Origin: Vibrio hyugaensis
Lineage (GTDB): Bacteria; Pseudomonadota; Gammaproteobacteria; Enterobacterales; Vibrionaceae
Assembly (NCBI RefSeq): GCF_002906655.1
Contig: NZ_CP025795.1
Coordinates: 1,674,001-1,738,000, forward strand
Direction: 5' to 3'
Length of the DNA stretch: 64,000 nucleotides
Shown: positions 49,306-58,852 of the stretch, one piece after another
How positions within the stretch are numbered: the stretch's first letter is position 1
How the letters are laid out: every line of letters starts with the position of its first letter
Made by a program: the position numbers and the translations under genes
The notes under the pieces: model-generated
What the model was told of the DNA's origin: nothing
Seen by the model: only the letters and a program-made list of their open reading frames with translations
Database searches by the model: none

Positions 49306-52300
49306 TTATTGCGGGTCAAGACCAAGCTTTTGTAGCACTAGCTTAAAGTTCTCGCGACGCTCTTTTACGTTGTGAACATCGCCAGTTGAACAAGTCAAAT
49401 CAGGGCAACCACGGTTAACGATACCTGAAACGTCATCGATAAATTGAGAGCCTTTTAGACCACTATCTACATACTGTTTAAGTTCGTTATGGTAATTCCA
49501 ATCGGCATACTGCCCGCCTTCATCGTTGTATGCTTGAACTGACGTTACCCAGTAGAATAGGCCTGCGATCCACTTGATCTCTTTGTTCTCTTCCGAGCTA
49601 CAAATTAGACCTGGGTTAGAACAGAAGTCTAGCTCAGCGTAAAGTGGGTTCGCCGGTGGCGCTTCTACCATTACGCCGTCAATCGTTTTACCAATAGTTG
49701 ATGGGTCAACGTGCGAGCGACCTAGGTAGTGGTTAAGCGTACCGAAGTTTTGACGACCTGTAGTTTGGATTACGCCACGACCCCACCAACCACAGCCTTC
49801 AACACTTTCTTGGCTGCTGCCGTCCCAAATAAATTTACCCGCTTTCTGACCAACGTAAGTCTTACACTCGTCGCGCTCCCACACTTGCTTAGACGTATCT
49901 ACGCTTTCTGGAACATCGTTACAGTGACCGTTGTTTGTCCAACGACCTGCCGCACCATTTACCAATAGACCGCGCTCTTCAAGTACTGCATCAGGTGCTG
50001 CAAAGACTGGAGCTGGTGCGCCATACCATTTAGCATGGGTCAGTGCACTGACTTCCATTTTGTCATCACGAGGACAAGAGTACGCATGATCCAAACCAGA
50101 AACTGGGTTTACACCGTAATCTGCGTATTTCTGGCCTAGTTGACCACAGCTCGCTGTCATTGGGTAATCCGCAGGCGCGCCGTATTTCACTTCAGACCAG
50201 TTGTTTTCATCACACGCGTTGTAGCGAATAGTCTCTTGCATACTTTGAGCAAGGAACGCAGCAATCGCGACTTTCGCGTATTTGATGTTGGTTGCGTCAT
50301 CAACTTCATCGTTCATCAACCAGAACTTGTTACCCGCTACACCAATGTTGTGCATTGCGTTCAAGCCATCTAGGAAGTCGTTCCACTTGTAAACCGTTGA
50401 CGGAACCCACTGAGATTGCGGCGTTTCGTATAGGAAAGCTTCGTTATCCATGACGCTTTCAGCGTTTGCCAGCTCTTGGTTTAGCGCTTCAATACGAGTC
50501 AATGAACCTTGCTCTAGCTCTTCACCCACGTAGTACAGTGGCACTTTCGCGGTTTGGTACAACTCAATCTTGCTGGTTAGTGCTTGAGAGTCTTGATCAA
50601 ACATCAATGCGAACACGTTGCTGTACGCCGCTTTACGGATTTGCTGCTCGCTCTGCGTGTTGCCCATGAAGTAGTTTGCGGTTTGCTCCGTCGGCATGTT
50701 CGCGAGCATTGCAGGCGCTTCAACATAATCTGTTACTTGTTTTACGTACTCAAGCGCATGATGCCATTGTTCACTAGTAAGCGCAGCGGTTGCGTTCGAC
50801 TTAGTAAACGCAACAAAGTCGGCTTTGTTAACAGCACCAGCTTTGTAGAGTTCGAAACTATCAAGCAAATCCGCAGTGAAAGCAGACGCTTCATCCCATA
50901 CAGATTGACGACCAGAGTGCGTATCGTATGCAAATTCACCAATGCTTAGTGACCAACCAAATGTCGCTTGAGGCGCAAGAGCTGTGAAGATCAGGTTGTA
51001 AGCATGTGCCCAGCCTTTCACATCGTCACTCAGTGCATTGATCGCATCAATGTCTATACGGCTACCCGTGATATCAATGGCATTCGTCAGTGCTTGTTTA
51101 ACCGCAACCGTGCCAAAAGGTGCGCCTTTGTCTTGCGTAGCAAGATCCAGAACATCCGATTGAATCACGATAGATGCTGTACCCGCGTTCTCAGCTTGTT
51201 CGATAGCCGACATAAACGAACGTGTAAGCTGCTCTAGGTCTGTTAGCGCATCACTGCTGCTTGCTGCGATAGTTAATGTGCTTGACGCTTGAGTGGATGG
51301 GCTCGCCACTACGAATGTGTTTGGCCAACCTGCCACTTCTAGACGCACTGGGTCCATTGGGTTACGCAATGATAGCGCTGGCGCTGTACCCGGCTCAGTA
51401 CCATCACAGTTTAGATGCAATGACCATGAGCTATCGCTACCAGGTACAGATTGCGTCCAGTAAACCGCTGAGTAAGCAATGTTTTTATGAACCATAATGT
51501 CACCGCCTGTCGCATGATCACCACGAGTCCAGTCTGGGTACACATTAAAGTCAGCACACAGTCCACCTGTTGGAGGAGGTGTCGGTGTTTCTACTTTTTC
51601 AACTGTGATGTTCACACGTGCTGTCGCCGTTAGATTCTCAGCATCTGTCGCGACCGCTTCTAGCGTTACTGCACCTACTTCTGACGCCGTCCAGTTACAA
51701 GAGAACTGGTTTGTGGTTGATGCATTGAAATCACAGATTTGCTTGTTGTTTGCTTTCACGATAACGCGAGATAAATCGTCATCAGCATCCGTTGCACGAA
51801 CAGAAATCGACACCGCCTCGCCTTTTTCAAACTTAGAACCGTTCGAAGGCGAAGAGAAGCTCACTTCTGGCTTAACAAAGCTTGGAGCAGCTTCAATAGC
51901 AACAGCGATACTGCGTTGCTCAACCATTTGGTTGTTCTGATCGAGAACCACCACTTTAAGTGTCGCATTGCCCACTTCATTTGGTGTCCAAGATTGAGAG
52001 TACGTCGTTTGACCTGCTGCGATGTTACGTTGACCTAACTTACGGTCATTTGCCCAGAACTCCAATTTAGAGATCAGTTCACCATCAACGCGTGCTTTAA
52101 TCGTCGTTGTCTGACCCACCATCAATGTTTGACCTTGTGTAGGCGCGACGAACGTCAGCTCATGCACTTCTGGTGTCACAGGTGGTTCAACTGGCTTCTC
52201 TTTTACTGAAATGCTGACCGCTTGTTGCTGGGTTAGACCTGAGGTGTCTTCCACTACGGCTTTGATCGTGTGAGCGCCTGCGCCAACAGAAGTCCAGCTT

Positions 52301-52929
52301 GCTTGGAATGGGGCTTGTGTTACACGAGCCACTTGTTTGTTGTCGACAAAGAAAGTCACGGCTTTAACGTTGGTATTAGTCGCCGTTACGTTTGCTAGCA
52401 TGGCAACCGCTTGACCTTCTTCAAACTCAGCACCATTCACTGGCGATGCCAATTGAAGAGAAATTTCTGGTTCGCCTACTTCACCTTCATCGTCAGCAAT
52501 CAGACGAATGGTATTTTGAAGAAGAGTCAGATCCAACACGCCGCTCACACCGAGCGTTAGCTCAATACGTTCACCTGCAGGCAGTTGTGACTTCACCCAA
52601 CTACCACTGTCGAATGAGAGAGCCAGTGTGTTTTTGAATAAGCTGCCTTGTGCATTACTAGTGAACTTCATGCCCGGATAGCTAATGCCCGTTGCAGACC
52701 AAGACGGTGTCGACATAGACAGGTTTGAATCAAACACAACCTTCGCATCACGTAACTCAACTGACTTTGGACCATCATTGGTTAGCGTGACTTTATAGGT
52801 GTTCCACCACTGGCTTTCTGAACCAACGATAGCAGCGTCTGTGATCACTCCCGCGTGCGCAGCAGGTAACCCCATACCGATCGCCAGTGCTAAAACACTT
52901 GGCATGATCGCTAGCGTATTCTTTCTCAT
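49306..52929 (-). CDS. Secreted multidomain GH19 chitinase
   Basis: Secreted enzyme of 1207 residues that cuts chitin. Order: signal peptide (to AAHA, about 26); a cellulose-binding-like domain (about 27-145); three Ig-like modules with the repeated phrase SPVNGAEFEEGQAV / APTQGQTLMVGQTT / SPSNGSKFEKGEAV (about 160-450); a CBM5/12-like chitin-binding module with DWTRGDHATGGDIMVHKNIAYSA (about 465-515); a region of about 330 residues without a clear family; and a C-terminal GH19 domain with AFLAQSMQETIRYN (catalytic Glu) and GWWGRGVIQTTGRQN. ATG 52929 is chosen; no strong ribosome site is seen. Chitin use is general in Vibrio. Confidence 0.9.
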   Translation of the reverse strand: MRKNTLAIMPSVLALAIGMGLPAAHAGVITDAAIVGSESQWWNTYKVTLTNDGPKSVELRDAKVVFDSNLSMSTPSWSATGISYPGMKFTSNAQGSLFKNTLALSFDSGSWVKSQLPAGERIELTLGVSGVLDLTLLQNTIRLIADDEGEVGEPEISLQLASPVNGAEFEEGQAVAMLANVTATNTNVKAVTFFVDNKQVARVTQAPFQASWTSVGAGAHTIKAVVEDTSGLTQQQAVSISVKEKPVEPPVTPEVHELTFVAPTQGQTLMVGQTTTIKARVDGELISKLEFWANDRKLGQRNIAAGQTTYSQSWTPNEVGNATLKVVVLDQNNQMVEQRSIAVAIEAAPSFVKPEVSFSSPSNGSKFEKGEAVSISVRATDADDDLSRVIVKANNKQICDFNASTTNQFSCNWTASEVGAVTLEAVATDAENLTATARVNITVEKVETPTPPPTGGLCADFNVYPDWTRGDHATGGDIMVHKNIAYSAVYWTQSVPGSDSSWSLHLNCDGTEPGTAPALSLRNPMDPVRLEVAGWPNTFVVASPSTQASSTLTIAASSSDALTDLEQLTRSFMSAIEQAENAGTASIVIQSDVLDLATQDKGAPFGTVAVKQALTNAIDITGSRIDIDAINALSDDVKGWAHAYNLIFTALAPQATFGWSLSIGEFAYDTHSGRQSVWDEASAFTADLLDSFELYKAGAVNKADFVAFTKSNATAALTSEQWHHALEYVKQVTDYVEAPAMLANMPTEQTANYFMGNTQSEQQIRKAAYSNVFALMFDQDSQALTSKIELYQTAKVPLYYVGEELEQGSLTRIEALNQELANAESVMDNEAFLYETPQSQWVPSTVYKWNDFLDGLNAMHNIGVAGNKFWLMNDEVDDATNIKYAKVAIAAFLAQSMQETIRYNACDENNWSEVKYGAPADYPMTASCGQLGQKYADYGVNPVSGLDHAYSCPRDDKMEVSALTHAKWYGAPAPVFAAPDAVLEERGLLVNGAAGRWTNNGHCNDVPESVDTSKQVWERDECKTYVGQKAGKFIWDGSSQESVEGCGWWGRGVIQTTGRQNFGTLNHYLGRSHVDPSTIGKTIDGVMVEAPPANPLYAELDFCSNPGLICSSEENKEIKWIAGLFYWVTSVQAYNDEGGQYADWNYHNELKQYVDSGLKGSQFIDDVSGIVNRGCPDLTCSTGDVHNVKERRENFKLVLQKLGLDPQ

Positions 52930-53539
52930 AATTAAGGACTTATACAAACAACAATAAAATGGAAAGGGATTATAGATGCGAACTTTTTTCGCGCCGCAGC
53001 GGACAGGTGTAACTAAATGTAACTTAACTTACAGATGTAAAAGTGCCAAAAATAAAGCGTCTTCTCGCGTCAATTTGACGACATTTCGCACGTAATCGGT
53101 AAGCAAACAAAAAACTGGGACTCTAGTTCAAATTTCTTAAAATGTGCGCCAGATTAAACAAATCTATTTTACCATCACGACAAGCAAGCGAATTTGAACC
53201 AAAGGTATTCTTGTGCCCTTTAAAATCAGCAAGTTACAGAATAAAAACATTTGAAACATTTACTTACACGTTAAACAAAACCATCAAGCTAAGCTCACTA
53301 ACTCTATTAATGTAAATGGGCTGAATCAACCAAATGATGATCTTCACACTTTGCCAAATCGGCAGAGTAAAATCAGGTTGATGAATGATCAGATAGATAA
53401 AGTGATAAGTATAACTTTGCAACAAAACGTCAATATCCGAATTGAAGCACGGTTTCAACCTGAATATTCGATGATAATGAGATGCATTGGATCGGTTTGA
53501 ATCCAAGTCAGCCCAAAAATAAAATATGGAGAGTGTTAT
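52930..53539. other. Intergenic stretch between chitinase and azurin genes
   Basis: Divergent control region of 610 bases. An 80-codon frame on the - strand (53264-53506) has no ribosome site or family features and is regarded as chance. Repeated TGTAACT/ATGTAACTT elements at about 53008-53030 lie close to the chitinase start. Confidence 0.45.
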
Positions 53540-53992
53540 ATGTCTTTACGTTTACTAGCAGCAACCTTTGCACTGGTTGGAATGAGTTTTGGCGCGCAAG
53601 CAAGCGCAGAGTGTGAAGTGTCCATCGATGCTAACGATATGATGCAGTTTTCAACCAAGACTTTGAGCGTTCCAGCAACGTGTAAAGAAGTGAAACTGAC
53701 GCTGAACCATACAGGTAAGATGCCAGCACAATCTATGGGTCACAATATTGTCATCGCTGATACAGCGAACCTACAATCAGTAGGTACAGAAGGGATGTCA
53801 GCAGGTCTTGAAAACAACTACGTGAAACCTAACGACGACCGCGTTTACGCATTCACTAAAGTGATTGGCGGCGGAGAAAGCACATCGATCACGTTCAGCA
53901 CTGAGAAGATGACTCCAGGAGGCGACTACTCGTTCTTCTGTTCATTCCCAGGCCACTGGGCAATCATGCAGGGCAAGTTTGAATTCAAATAA
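53540..53992 (+). CDS. Azurin (type I blue copper protein)
   Basis: Periplasmic electron carrier of 150 residues. Signal peptide to ASA-EC (about 23). Copper ligands are His68 (SMGHNIV), Cys134, His139 and Met143 (FFCSFPGHWAIMQG), the canonical C-x4-H-x3-M spacing, and Cys25/Cys48 can form the usual disulfide. Partner oxidases or reductases are not encoded nearby. ATG 53540 is preceded by GGAGAG. It ends at a terminator shared with the convergent EIIC-EAL gene. Confidence 0.95.
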   Translation: MSLRLLAATFALVGMSFGAQASAECEVSIDANDMMQFSTKTLSVPATCKEVKLTLNHTGKMPAQSMGHNIVIADTANLQSVGTEGMSAGLENNYVKPNDDRVYAFTKVIGGGESTSITFSTEKMTPGGDYSFFCSFPGHWAIMQGKFEFK

Positions 53993-54010
53993 ACTCACTC
54001 AATAGCAAAA

Positions 54011-54036
54011 AGGGAAGCTGCGGGGCTTCCCTTTTT
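54011..54036. terminator. Bidirectional terminator between azurin and the EIIC-EAL gene
   Basis: Stem AGGGAAGC / GCTTCCCT with a 6-base loop; TTTTTATTT on +, TTTTTGCTA on -. Confidence 0.85.
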
Positions 54037-54039
54037 TAT

Positions 54040-56124
54040 TTAGAAAGAATAGTGGTCGTAGTCATCTTGCTCTTCGGCAGTAGAAAAACTTAACGCCAAC
54101 ACGTCTTCAAACGGCATCGGTTTATAGAAGTAGAAACCTTGAATCAAGTGGATATCTTGCTCCGCCATAAACTCCAATTCCCCTTCGGTTTCTATTCCTT
54201 CGGCTACGGTTTCCGCTGCGGTAATTTTTACCAGTTTGGCCGTCAATCTAAACAATTCGCGACCATTTTTATTGTTGAGGTTTAAAACCAGAGAACGGTC
54301 AATTTTTACCTTATCAAAGTCGTACTTGGACAAATAGCCAATTGAGGAGTAGCCAGACCCAAAGTCATCCAAGGCAATCTTTACGCCGGCCTCACGAAGA
54401 GAGGTTAATACTCGATGGGTCCTGAGCTCATCTTGAATCAACATATCTTCGGTGATTTCCAATTCCACTTGCGAGTAAGATAAAGCACTTTGGTTAATCA
54501 TACTCAGCACTTTTTCAGTGAAGCTTGGGACGAGACACGTCTCTGGCGACAAATTGATTGAAACCTTAAAGTTAGGCTTGTCCGCTAAAGGCGCAACCTC
54601 TTTTAAAGCGGTTTCAACTACCCACAAATCCAACTCACTCATCAACCCTACTTTCGCAAAGTCATCTAAGAAAGTCGGCGGCGTAATCTCACCAGATTCA
54701 GAACGATGTCGAATCAACACTTCAAGAGAATGAATCTCGCCAGTCCGCGTATTAACCTGAGGCTGGTAATACAAGACGAACGCACCATTATTTTTCAGAT
54801 CAATAATACGTTTTTGCGCTGCAAATTTGCTCGTAATCTCTGGGAAAAAAGCCCCTGCCGATTTGCCATTTTCGACTCCTTCATAGTTGAAGAAATCATC
54901 AGAAAGTGACTTAGCAAACAAAGCATTGGTGTTGCCAATATTGTCCATCTGCTTGAAGAATGGAGAATAGATCATCACACCTACCAAGATGATGATCAGC
55001 TGCAACACCGCGCCAGTCCACGTATAACCCGTTCCAATGTAACCACTCATCAAAGGAGGAGTCATCCAACTCATGATTTCAGTCATCGGAGCGACCAAGC
55101 CAACCGCAGTAGCCACGTAAGCAATAACGAGCCCCACGATAGGTACGATCAGGAACGGTACAATTAACAGAGGGTTAAACATAATGGGCAGACCAAAGAT
55201 AATCGGCTCATTAATGTTGAACAGACTTAAAATTAAGGCCGCAGTTGCCAACGCTCTGTAGCTGCGGTTCTTAGTTAGAAACAACATACAGAGTACTAAA
55301 GAAATGGTGTTACCTGCCCCGCCCATACCCGCATAAAAATCGAAGAAGTTGGTGGTCAGTATGGGTAATGGCGTTCCTAATAACTCATGGTTTTCTATCG
55401 CTAGACGTGACGCTTCGTACAACTCAGCTTTATATGGTGCAAAGATAATGTGGCCATTAATCCCAATTGACCAAAATAGATTGCGCGCCAACTCGTAGAT
55501 AATGCCATCTAGTAGAGAATATGGATCAAGGTTCGGCAGCAAGAAGTCTGCGATATCAGCCGCACAAAAAACGCGTCCCAACAAATAGCCAATCAAAGTA
55601 TAACCGACAACCAACAATATCGTTGCCATGATCAAGTTGTAAGACTGATCGACGATATTTGGTAGCTCAGATCGCATAAACCATCTGCGGTTTTGCATTG
55701 CACGCACAGACCATCCCACCAAAATAGGAATGATGATCGCCAATGGGTAGTTGCTCGGTACGACTGTACCTTCTTGCAGTAGTCCCCACTCATTGCACAC
55801 AATAAAATAAATCATCAGTGATGGCGTAATCACATTAACGCGTGAGACTTTTAACAATGAAGAAAGAAACTGCGAGAAGTACACCAACAACAAAATCGGG
55901 AACAACTTCCAGATGATAGAACTCGCAGCCCCAACAGTTGAGCCAACTTGCTCATAACCCGCCATCATGAAAAGGTTGCTCAGTAACGTACTGAAAGCGG
56001 AAATCAACGATACTGGCAGTAACATAACCAGCACGTTACACAAGCCGTTTATATACGAGTTGGAAGAAATTACAGTAAAAAGCCGATTGATGTATCGATT
56101 GTTCATTTGGCTAATTTTATCCAT
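54040..56124 (-). CDS. PTS EIIC-like membrane sensor fused to an EAL phosphodiesterase (copy A)
   Basis: 694-residue fusion. Residues about 1-425 form a ten-helix EIIC of the lactose/cellobiose/chitobiose type with the sugar-site motif NINEPIIFGLPIMFNPLLIVPF and GINGHIIF. Residues about 440-685 form an EAL domain: EVL instead of EAL, NLSPE, ELEITED, LDDFGSGYSS, KIDRSL, AEGIET, QGFYFYKPMP. All metal- and base-forming residues are kept, so it is probably an active c-di-GMP phosphodiesterase. No EIIA or EIIB is fused or adjacent, so the EIIC may sense rather than phosphorylate a sugar (inference). No strong ribosome site precedes ATG 56124; ATG 56106 is an alternative. A paralogue lies upstream. 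Confidence 0.85.
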   Translation of the reverse strand: MDKISQMNNRYINRLFTVISSNSYINGLCNVLVMLLPVSLISAFSTLLSNLFMMAGYEQVGSTVGAASSIIWKLFPILLLVYFSQFLSSLLKVSRVNVITPSLMIYFIVCNEWGLLQEGTVVPSNYPLAIIIPILVGWSVRAMQNRRWFMRSELPNIVDQSYNLIMATILLVVGYTLIGYLLGRVFCAADIADFLLPNLDPYSLLDGIIYELARNLFWSIGINGHIIFAPYKAELYEASRLAIENHELLGTPLPILTTNFFDFYAGMGGAGNTISLVLCMLFLTKNRSYRALATAALILSLFNINEPIIFGLPIMFNPLLIVPFLIVPIVGLVIAYVATAVGLVAPMTEIMSWMTPPLMSGYIGTGYTWTGAVLQLIIILVGVMIYSPFFKQMDNIGNTNALFAKSLSDDFFNYEGVENGKSAGAFFPEITSKFAAQKRIIDLKNNGAFVLYYQPQVNTRTGEIHSLEVLIRHRSESGEITPPTFLDDFAKVGLMSELDLWVVETALKEVAPLADKPNFKVSINLSPETCLVPSFTEKVLSMINQSALSYSQVELEITEDMLIQDELRTHRVLTSLREAGVKIALDDFGSGYSSIGYLSKYDFDKVKIDRSLVLNLNNKNGRELFRLTAKLVKITAAETVAEGIETEGELEFMAEQDIHLIQGFYFYKPMPFEDVLALSFSTAEEQDDYDHYSF

Positions 56125-56493
56125 TAGTAAACGACTGAAGAGTCGCTCAGGAAGTTCGCCGCAATTAAGGTCCGTTTAATTTGTTTCGCAATGAGGGAGA
56201 GTTTCGACAGACAGTCGATGACGGTATCATTCGAGTAACAAAGCGTTGATCGTTCAACGTTGCGAATAGTCACTCAACAAAGGTAGCCACAAGCTAACTT
56301 GTTGTTATCAACTAAACCAAAAGATCATGGACTAGGACGACCAACCCTCTTTTGGTTTAGATAAAACCCGTTGTTTCTTAGGTCAACGTGGTTTGTTACT
56401 TTGCCTGCTAATTAAGCAAGGAGGCGCACATTAGCGCCAACAAGCCTCTCTTTCCACTCAACTTTTTAATTGTGACGATAAAAGCCAGAGAGA
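56125..56493 (-). promoter_or_regulatory. Inverted-repeat-rich leader upstream of EIIC-EAL copy A
   Basis: No gene is seen. Perfect inverted repeats: 13-base arms CTAAACCAAAAGA at 56312-56324 and their complement at 56348-56360 (23-base loop); CGTTGA/TCAACG at 56244-56259; TCGAC/GTCGA at 56204-56218; GGCGC/GCGCC at 56424-56439, the last possibly the terminator of copy B. The rest may be a structured 5' leader or operator array. Confidence 0.5.
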
Positions 56494-58536
56494 TTATTGT
56501 TCACGTAAAATATCCGAGAGAGGAAGCGGTCGGGTAAAGAAGTAACCTTGTACTTTATCTACCCCACACGCCTTAACAAAATCATATTCTTGTTGTGTTT
56601 CCACGCCTTCAGCTACTACTTCACAATGGGTAATATGACCCAGTTTCGCCACCACTTCATATAAGTCTTTGCCTTTTTGATCATTGGCATCCAACAGTAA
56701 AGAACGGTCCAGTTTAATCTTATCAAACGGGTACTTTAGTAAATGTGGGAACGACGCATAGCCAGTACCAAAGTCATCCATTGCAATTCGAATGCCTCTA
56801 GCTTGTAATGCTTCCATGGTTTTAATCAGGAACACTTTATTACTCAAAATCGCCTCTTCGGTGATTTCTATCTCCAACCATTCTGGCGAAATCCCATAGT
56901 GAGTAAGACGTGCAAGTAAATGCGGAACAAATTCTTCTTCCTCAATGGTCGCGACTGCAATGTTGATCGCAATTCGACGGTCCTTTGATAACGTCATTTG
57001 TTGCATGTCTGCCAACACTTTCTCGATCACCAACTTATCCAGCAAAGGCATTGAGTTGAGCAATTGGAAATCACTTACGAAAGTAGGTGGGTGCAGCTTA
57101 CCTTCTTTGTCGACATACCTAAGCAACGCCTCATAAGAAAACGTGTTGACATTGCTCGTCGATTGGAGCTTTTGATAAAACATCACTAACTCCCCTTCCC
57201 TTAAAATAGAGGTAAGCCGCTTTTGCGCTGTCGACTTGCTGATACTTGAGTTATTCGAATCGCGAACATTATTGAGTAAGGTTTTGAACAACGAGCTCTC
57301 GATACCTGTGTAAGCCGTATTCGCTCGAAATTGCGCCGAATACTTGCCCGCGTAAGCCAAATAAAACGGACGATAGATAAATATGCCAAGTACGATGATG
57401 AACAGTTGCAATAACGAGCCTTCAATTTGGTTACCCATCGCAACGTAACCACTGAACAAAGGCGGGGTCATCCAGTTAACGATGTTTTCCACCGGAGGAA
57501 CAAACCCAGACGCAATGGATCCGTAAGTGATGATAAAGCTCAGCAACGGCACCAACACAAAAGGCACAATCAACAATGGGTTAAAAATGATTGGCAAACC
57601 AAACAGCAGAACTTCATTGATATTGAAGATCACCAACGGAGTCGCCGCCAACGCTAGCATCTGGTGGTTACGTTCTCGGGCAAACATCAATACGCACAGC
57701 AATAAACTGATGCTGTTACCTGAGCCACCCATCGACATAAACGCGTCGTAAAAACCTTGGCTTATCACATTAAGGGAAGCTTCGCCCGCTTGCCACGCTA
57801 AAACATTCGCTTCTGTTGCGGCGTAGATTTGTTGTTTAATCGCAAACAGAAGATTATGGCCATTGATACCGATTGAACCCAGAAGTCCCAACACAGTTTG
57901 GTAAATAATCCCGCCTTCTAACGTGAGAGGGTCAACGCCTAAGCTACGAATCATCCCACCAAACAGGGCCATGATGATAGCGGTCAATTGAGACACCGCC
58001 AACGCAATCAATACGAATAAAAAGAAGTGCAATACGTGCTTGAGTAATCGTGACGAGAAATCCAACGCTTGTGGCTCTAATAAGCGTATCTTAAAAATAT
58101 TGCAATAGACGTACGTCATCATCGCACTAAACAACGCCAAGAGCGGGTTGTTTGGCAACATGTAAGTCATAGACAAACTGCCGTTTTCTATCGAGATCAA
58201 GTAGAACATGATCAACGAATAAATGATGAAGACGGCACTCGACACATTTGTTTTATGTGAAAGGTAATAACCCGCCACCACACAAAATGCGCTTGGGTAC
58301 AAATTGATGAGGATATCTGACAGATGAAATAACATCTGAGACAACTCTACCCATCCAGATAGACGGAATGCATGTCCGAAAAAAACGGCAAGTGCATTCG
58401 ATAAAGTCAGGGGTAACAACAAGAGTGCTATGGAGGCCAAATCCGTTAAGTAGGATTTAGAGCCAGCACGCCATTGCCCTGTCAGCATCGATAGACGTTG
58501 GAACGGTGAAAAAGTGAGGTTCAAGCCAGTTTGCAT
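56494..58536 (-). CDS. PTS EIIC-like membrane sensor fused to an EAL phosphodiesterase (copy B)
   Basis: 680-residue paralogue of the downstream gene. The EIIC half has VIFNINEVLLFGLPIIFNPLLIVPF, in which the usual NEP is NEV, and GINGHNLLF. The EAL half has a canonical YEALLR, then INIAVA, EIEITEE, MDDFGTGYAS, KLDRSL, AEGVET and QGYFFTRPLP, so it should be an active c-di-GMP phosphodiesterase. ATG 58536 is preferred to a TTG at 58566. It is separated from copy A by 369 bases, so each may have its own promoter. The altered sugar-site proline suggests a different ligand or loss of binding. Confidence 0.85.
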   Translation of the reverse strand: MQTGLNLTFSPFQRLSMLTGQWRAGSKSYLTDLASIALLLLPLTLSNALAVFFGHAFRLSGWVELSQMLFHLSDILINLYPSAFCVVAGYYLSHKTNVSSAVFIIYSLIMFYLISIENGSLSMTYMLPNNPLLALFSAMMTYVYCNIFKIRLLEPQALDFSSRLLKHVLHFFLFVLIALAVSQLTAIIMALFGGMIRSLGVDPLTLEGGIIYQTVLGLLGSIGINGHNLLFAIKQQIYAATEANVLAWQAGEASLNVISQGFYDAFMSMGGSGNSISLLLCVLMFARERNHQMLALAATPLVIFNINEVLLFGLPIIFNPLLIVPFVLVPLLSFIITYGSIASGFVPPVENIVNWMTPPLFSGYVAMGNQIEGSLLQLFIIVLGIFIYRPFYLAYAGKYSAQFRANTAYTGIESSLFKTLLNNVRDSNNSSISKSTAQKRLTSILREGELVMFYQKLQSTSNVNTFSYEALLRYVDKEGKLHPPTFVSDFQLLNSMPLLDKLVIEKVLADMQQMTLSKDRRIAINIAVATIEEEEFVPHLLARLTHYGISPEWLEIEITEEAILSNKVFLIKTMEALQARGIRIAMDDFGTGYASFPHLLKYPFDKIKLDRSLLLDANDQKGKDLYEVVAKLGHITHCEVVAEGVETQQEYDFVKACGVDKVQGYFFTRPLPLSDILREQ

Positions 58537-58852
58537 GGAGCATCTTATAGTAAAAAGGAGATTCAACTGTCATCCAAACAGTCGTGAGTGCAACCGCAGC
58601 CAAAGGCAGAGACCATCTAAGTAGTCTTAATAAGCGTTTTTATATGTTTTGAAGTAATCAACAAGCGAAAGATACGTTGCGGGCGTAATTTAGCGATTAT
58701 ATGCCCTTCGATCCATTAAGATTATTTGTCGTTTCGATAAGCAACACCAAGCGGCGCATATAAAAAAGGGGGAACCTAAGATCCCCTTAAATTCATCGTA
58801 TTGTGTTTTGTTCACTATCAGTGGCAATCAAACATTTTCGATTTCACGTTAA
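58537..58852. other. Intergenic stretch between EIIC-EAL copy B and the ABC exporter
   Basis: No gene is seen. It holds the promoter side of copy B and, at 58764-58790, the terminator of the ABC exporter. Confidence 0.45.
58764..58790 (-). terminator. Terminator of the ABC exporter gene
   Basis: Arms AAGGGG / CCCCTT; on the - strand followed by TTTTTATATG. Confidence 0.75.

Noticed and set aside
53264-53506. 80-codon frame on - between chitinase and azurin
   Set aside because: No ribosome site, no domain, atypical aromatic and isoleucine-rich composition of an AT-rich intergenic region.
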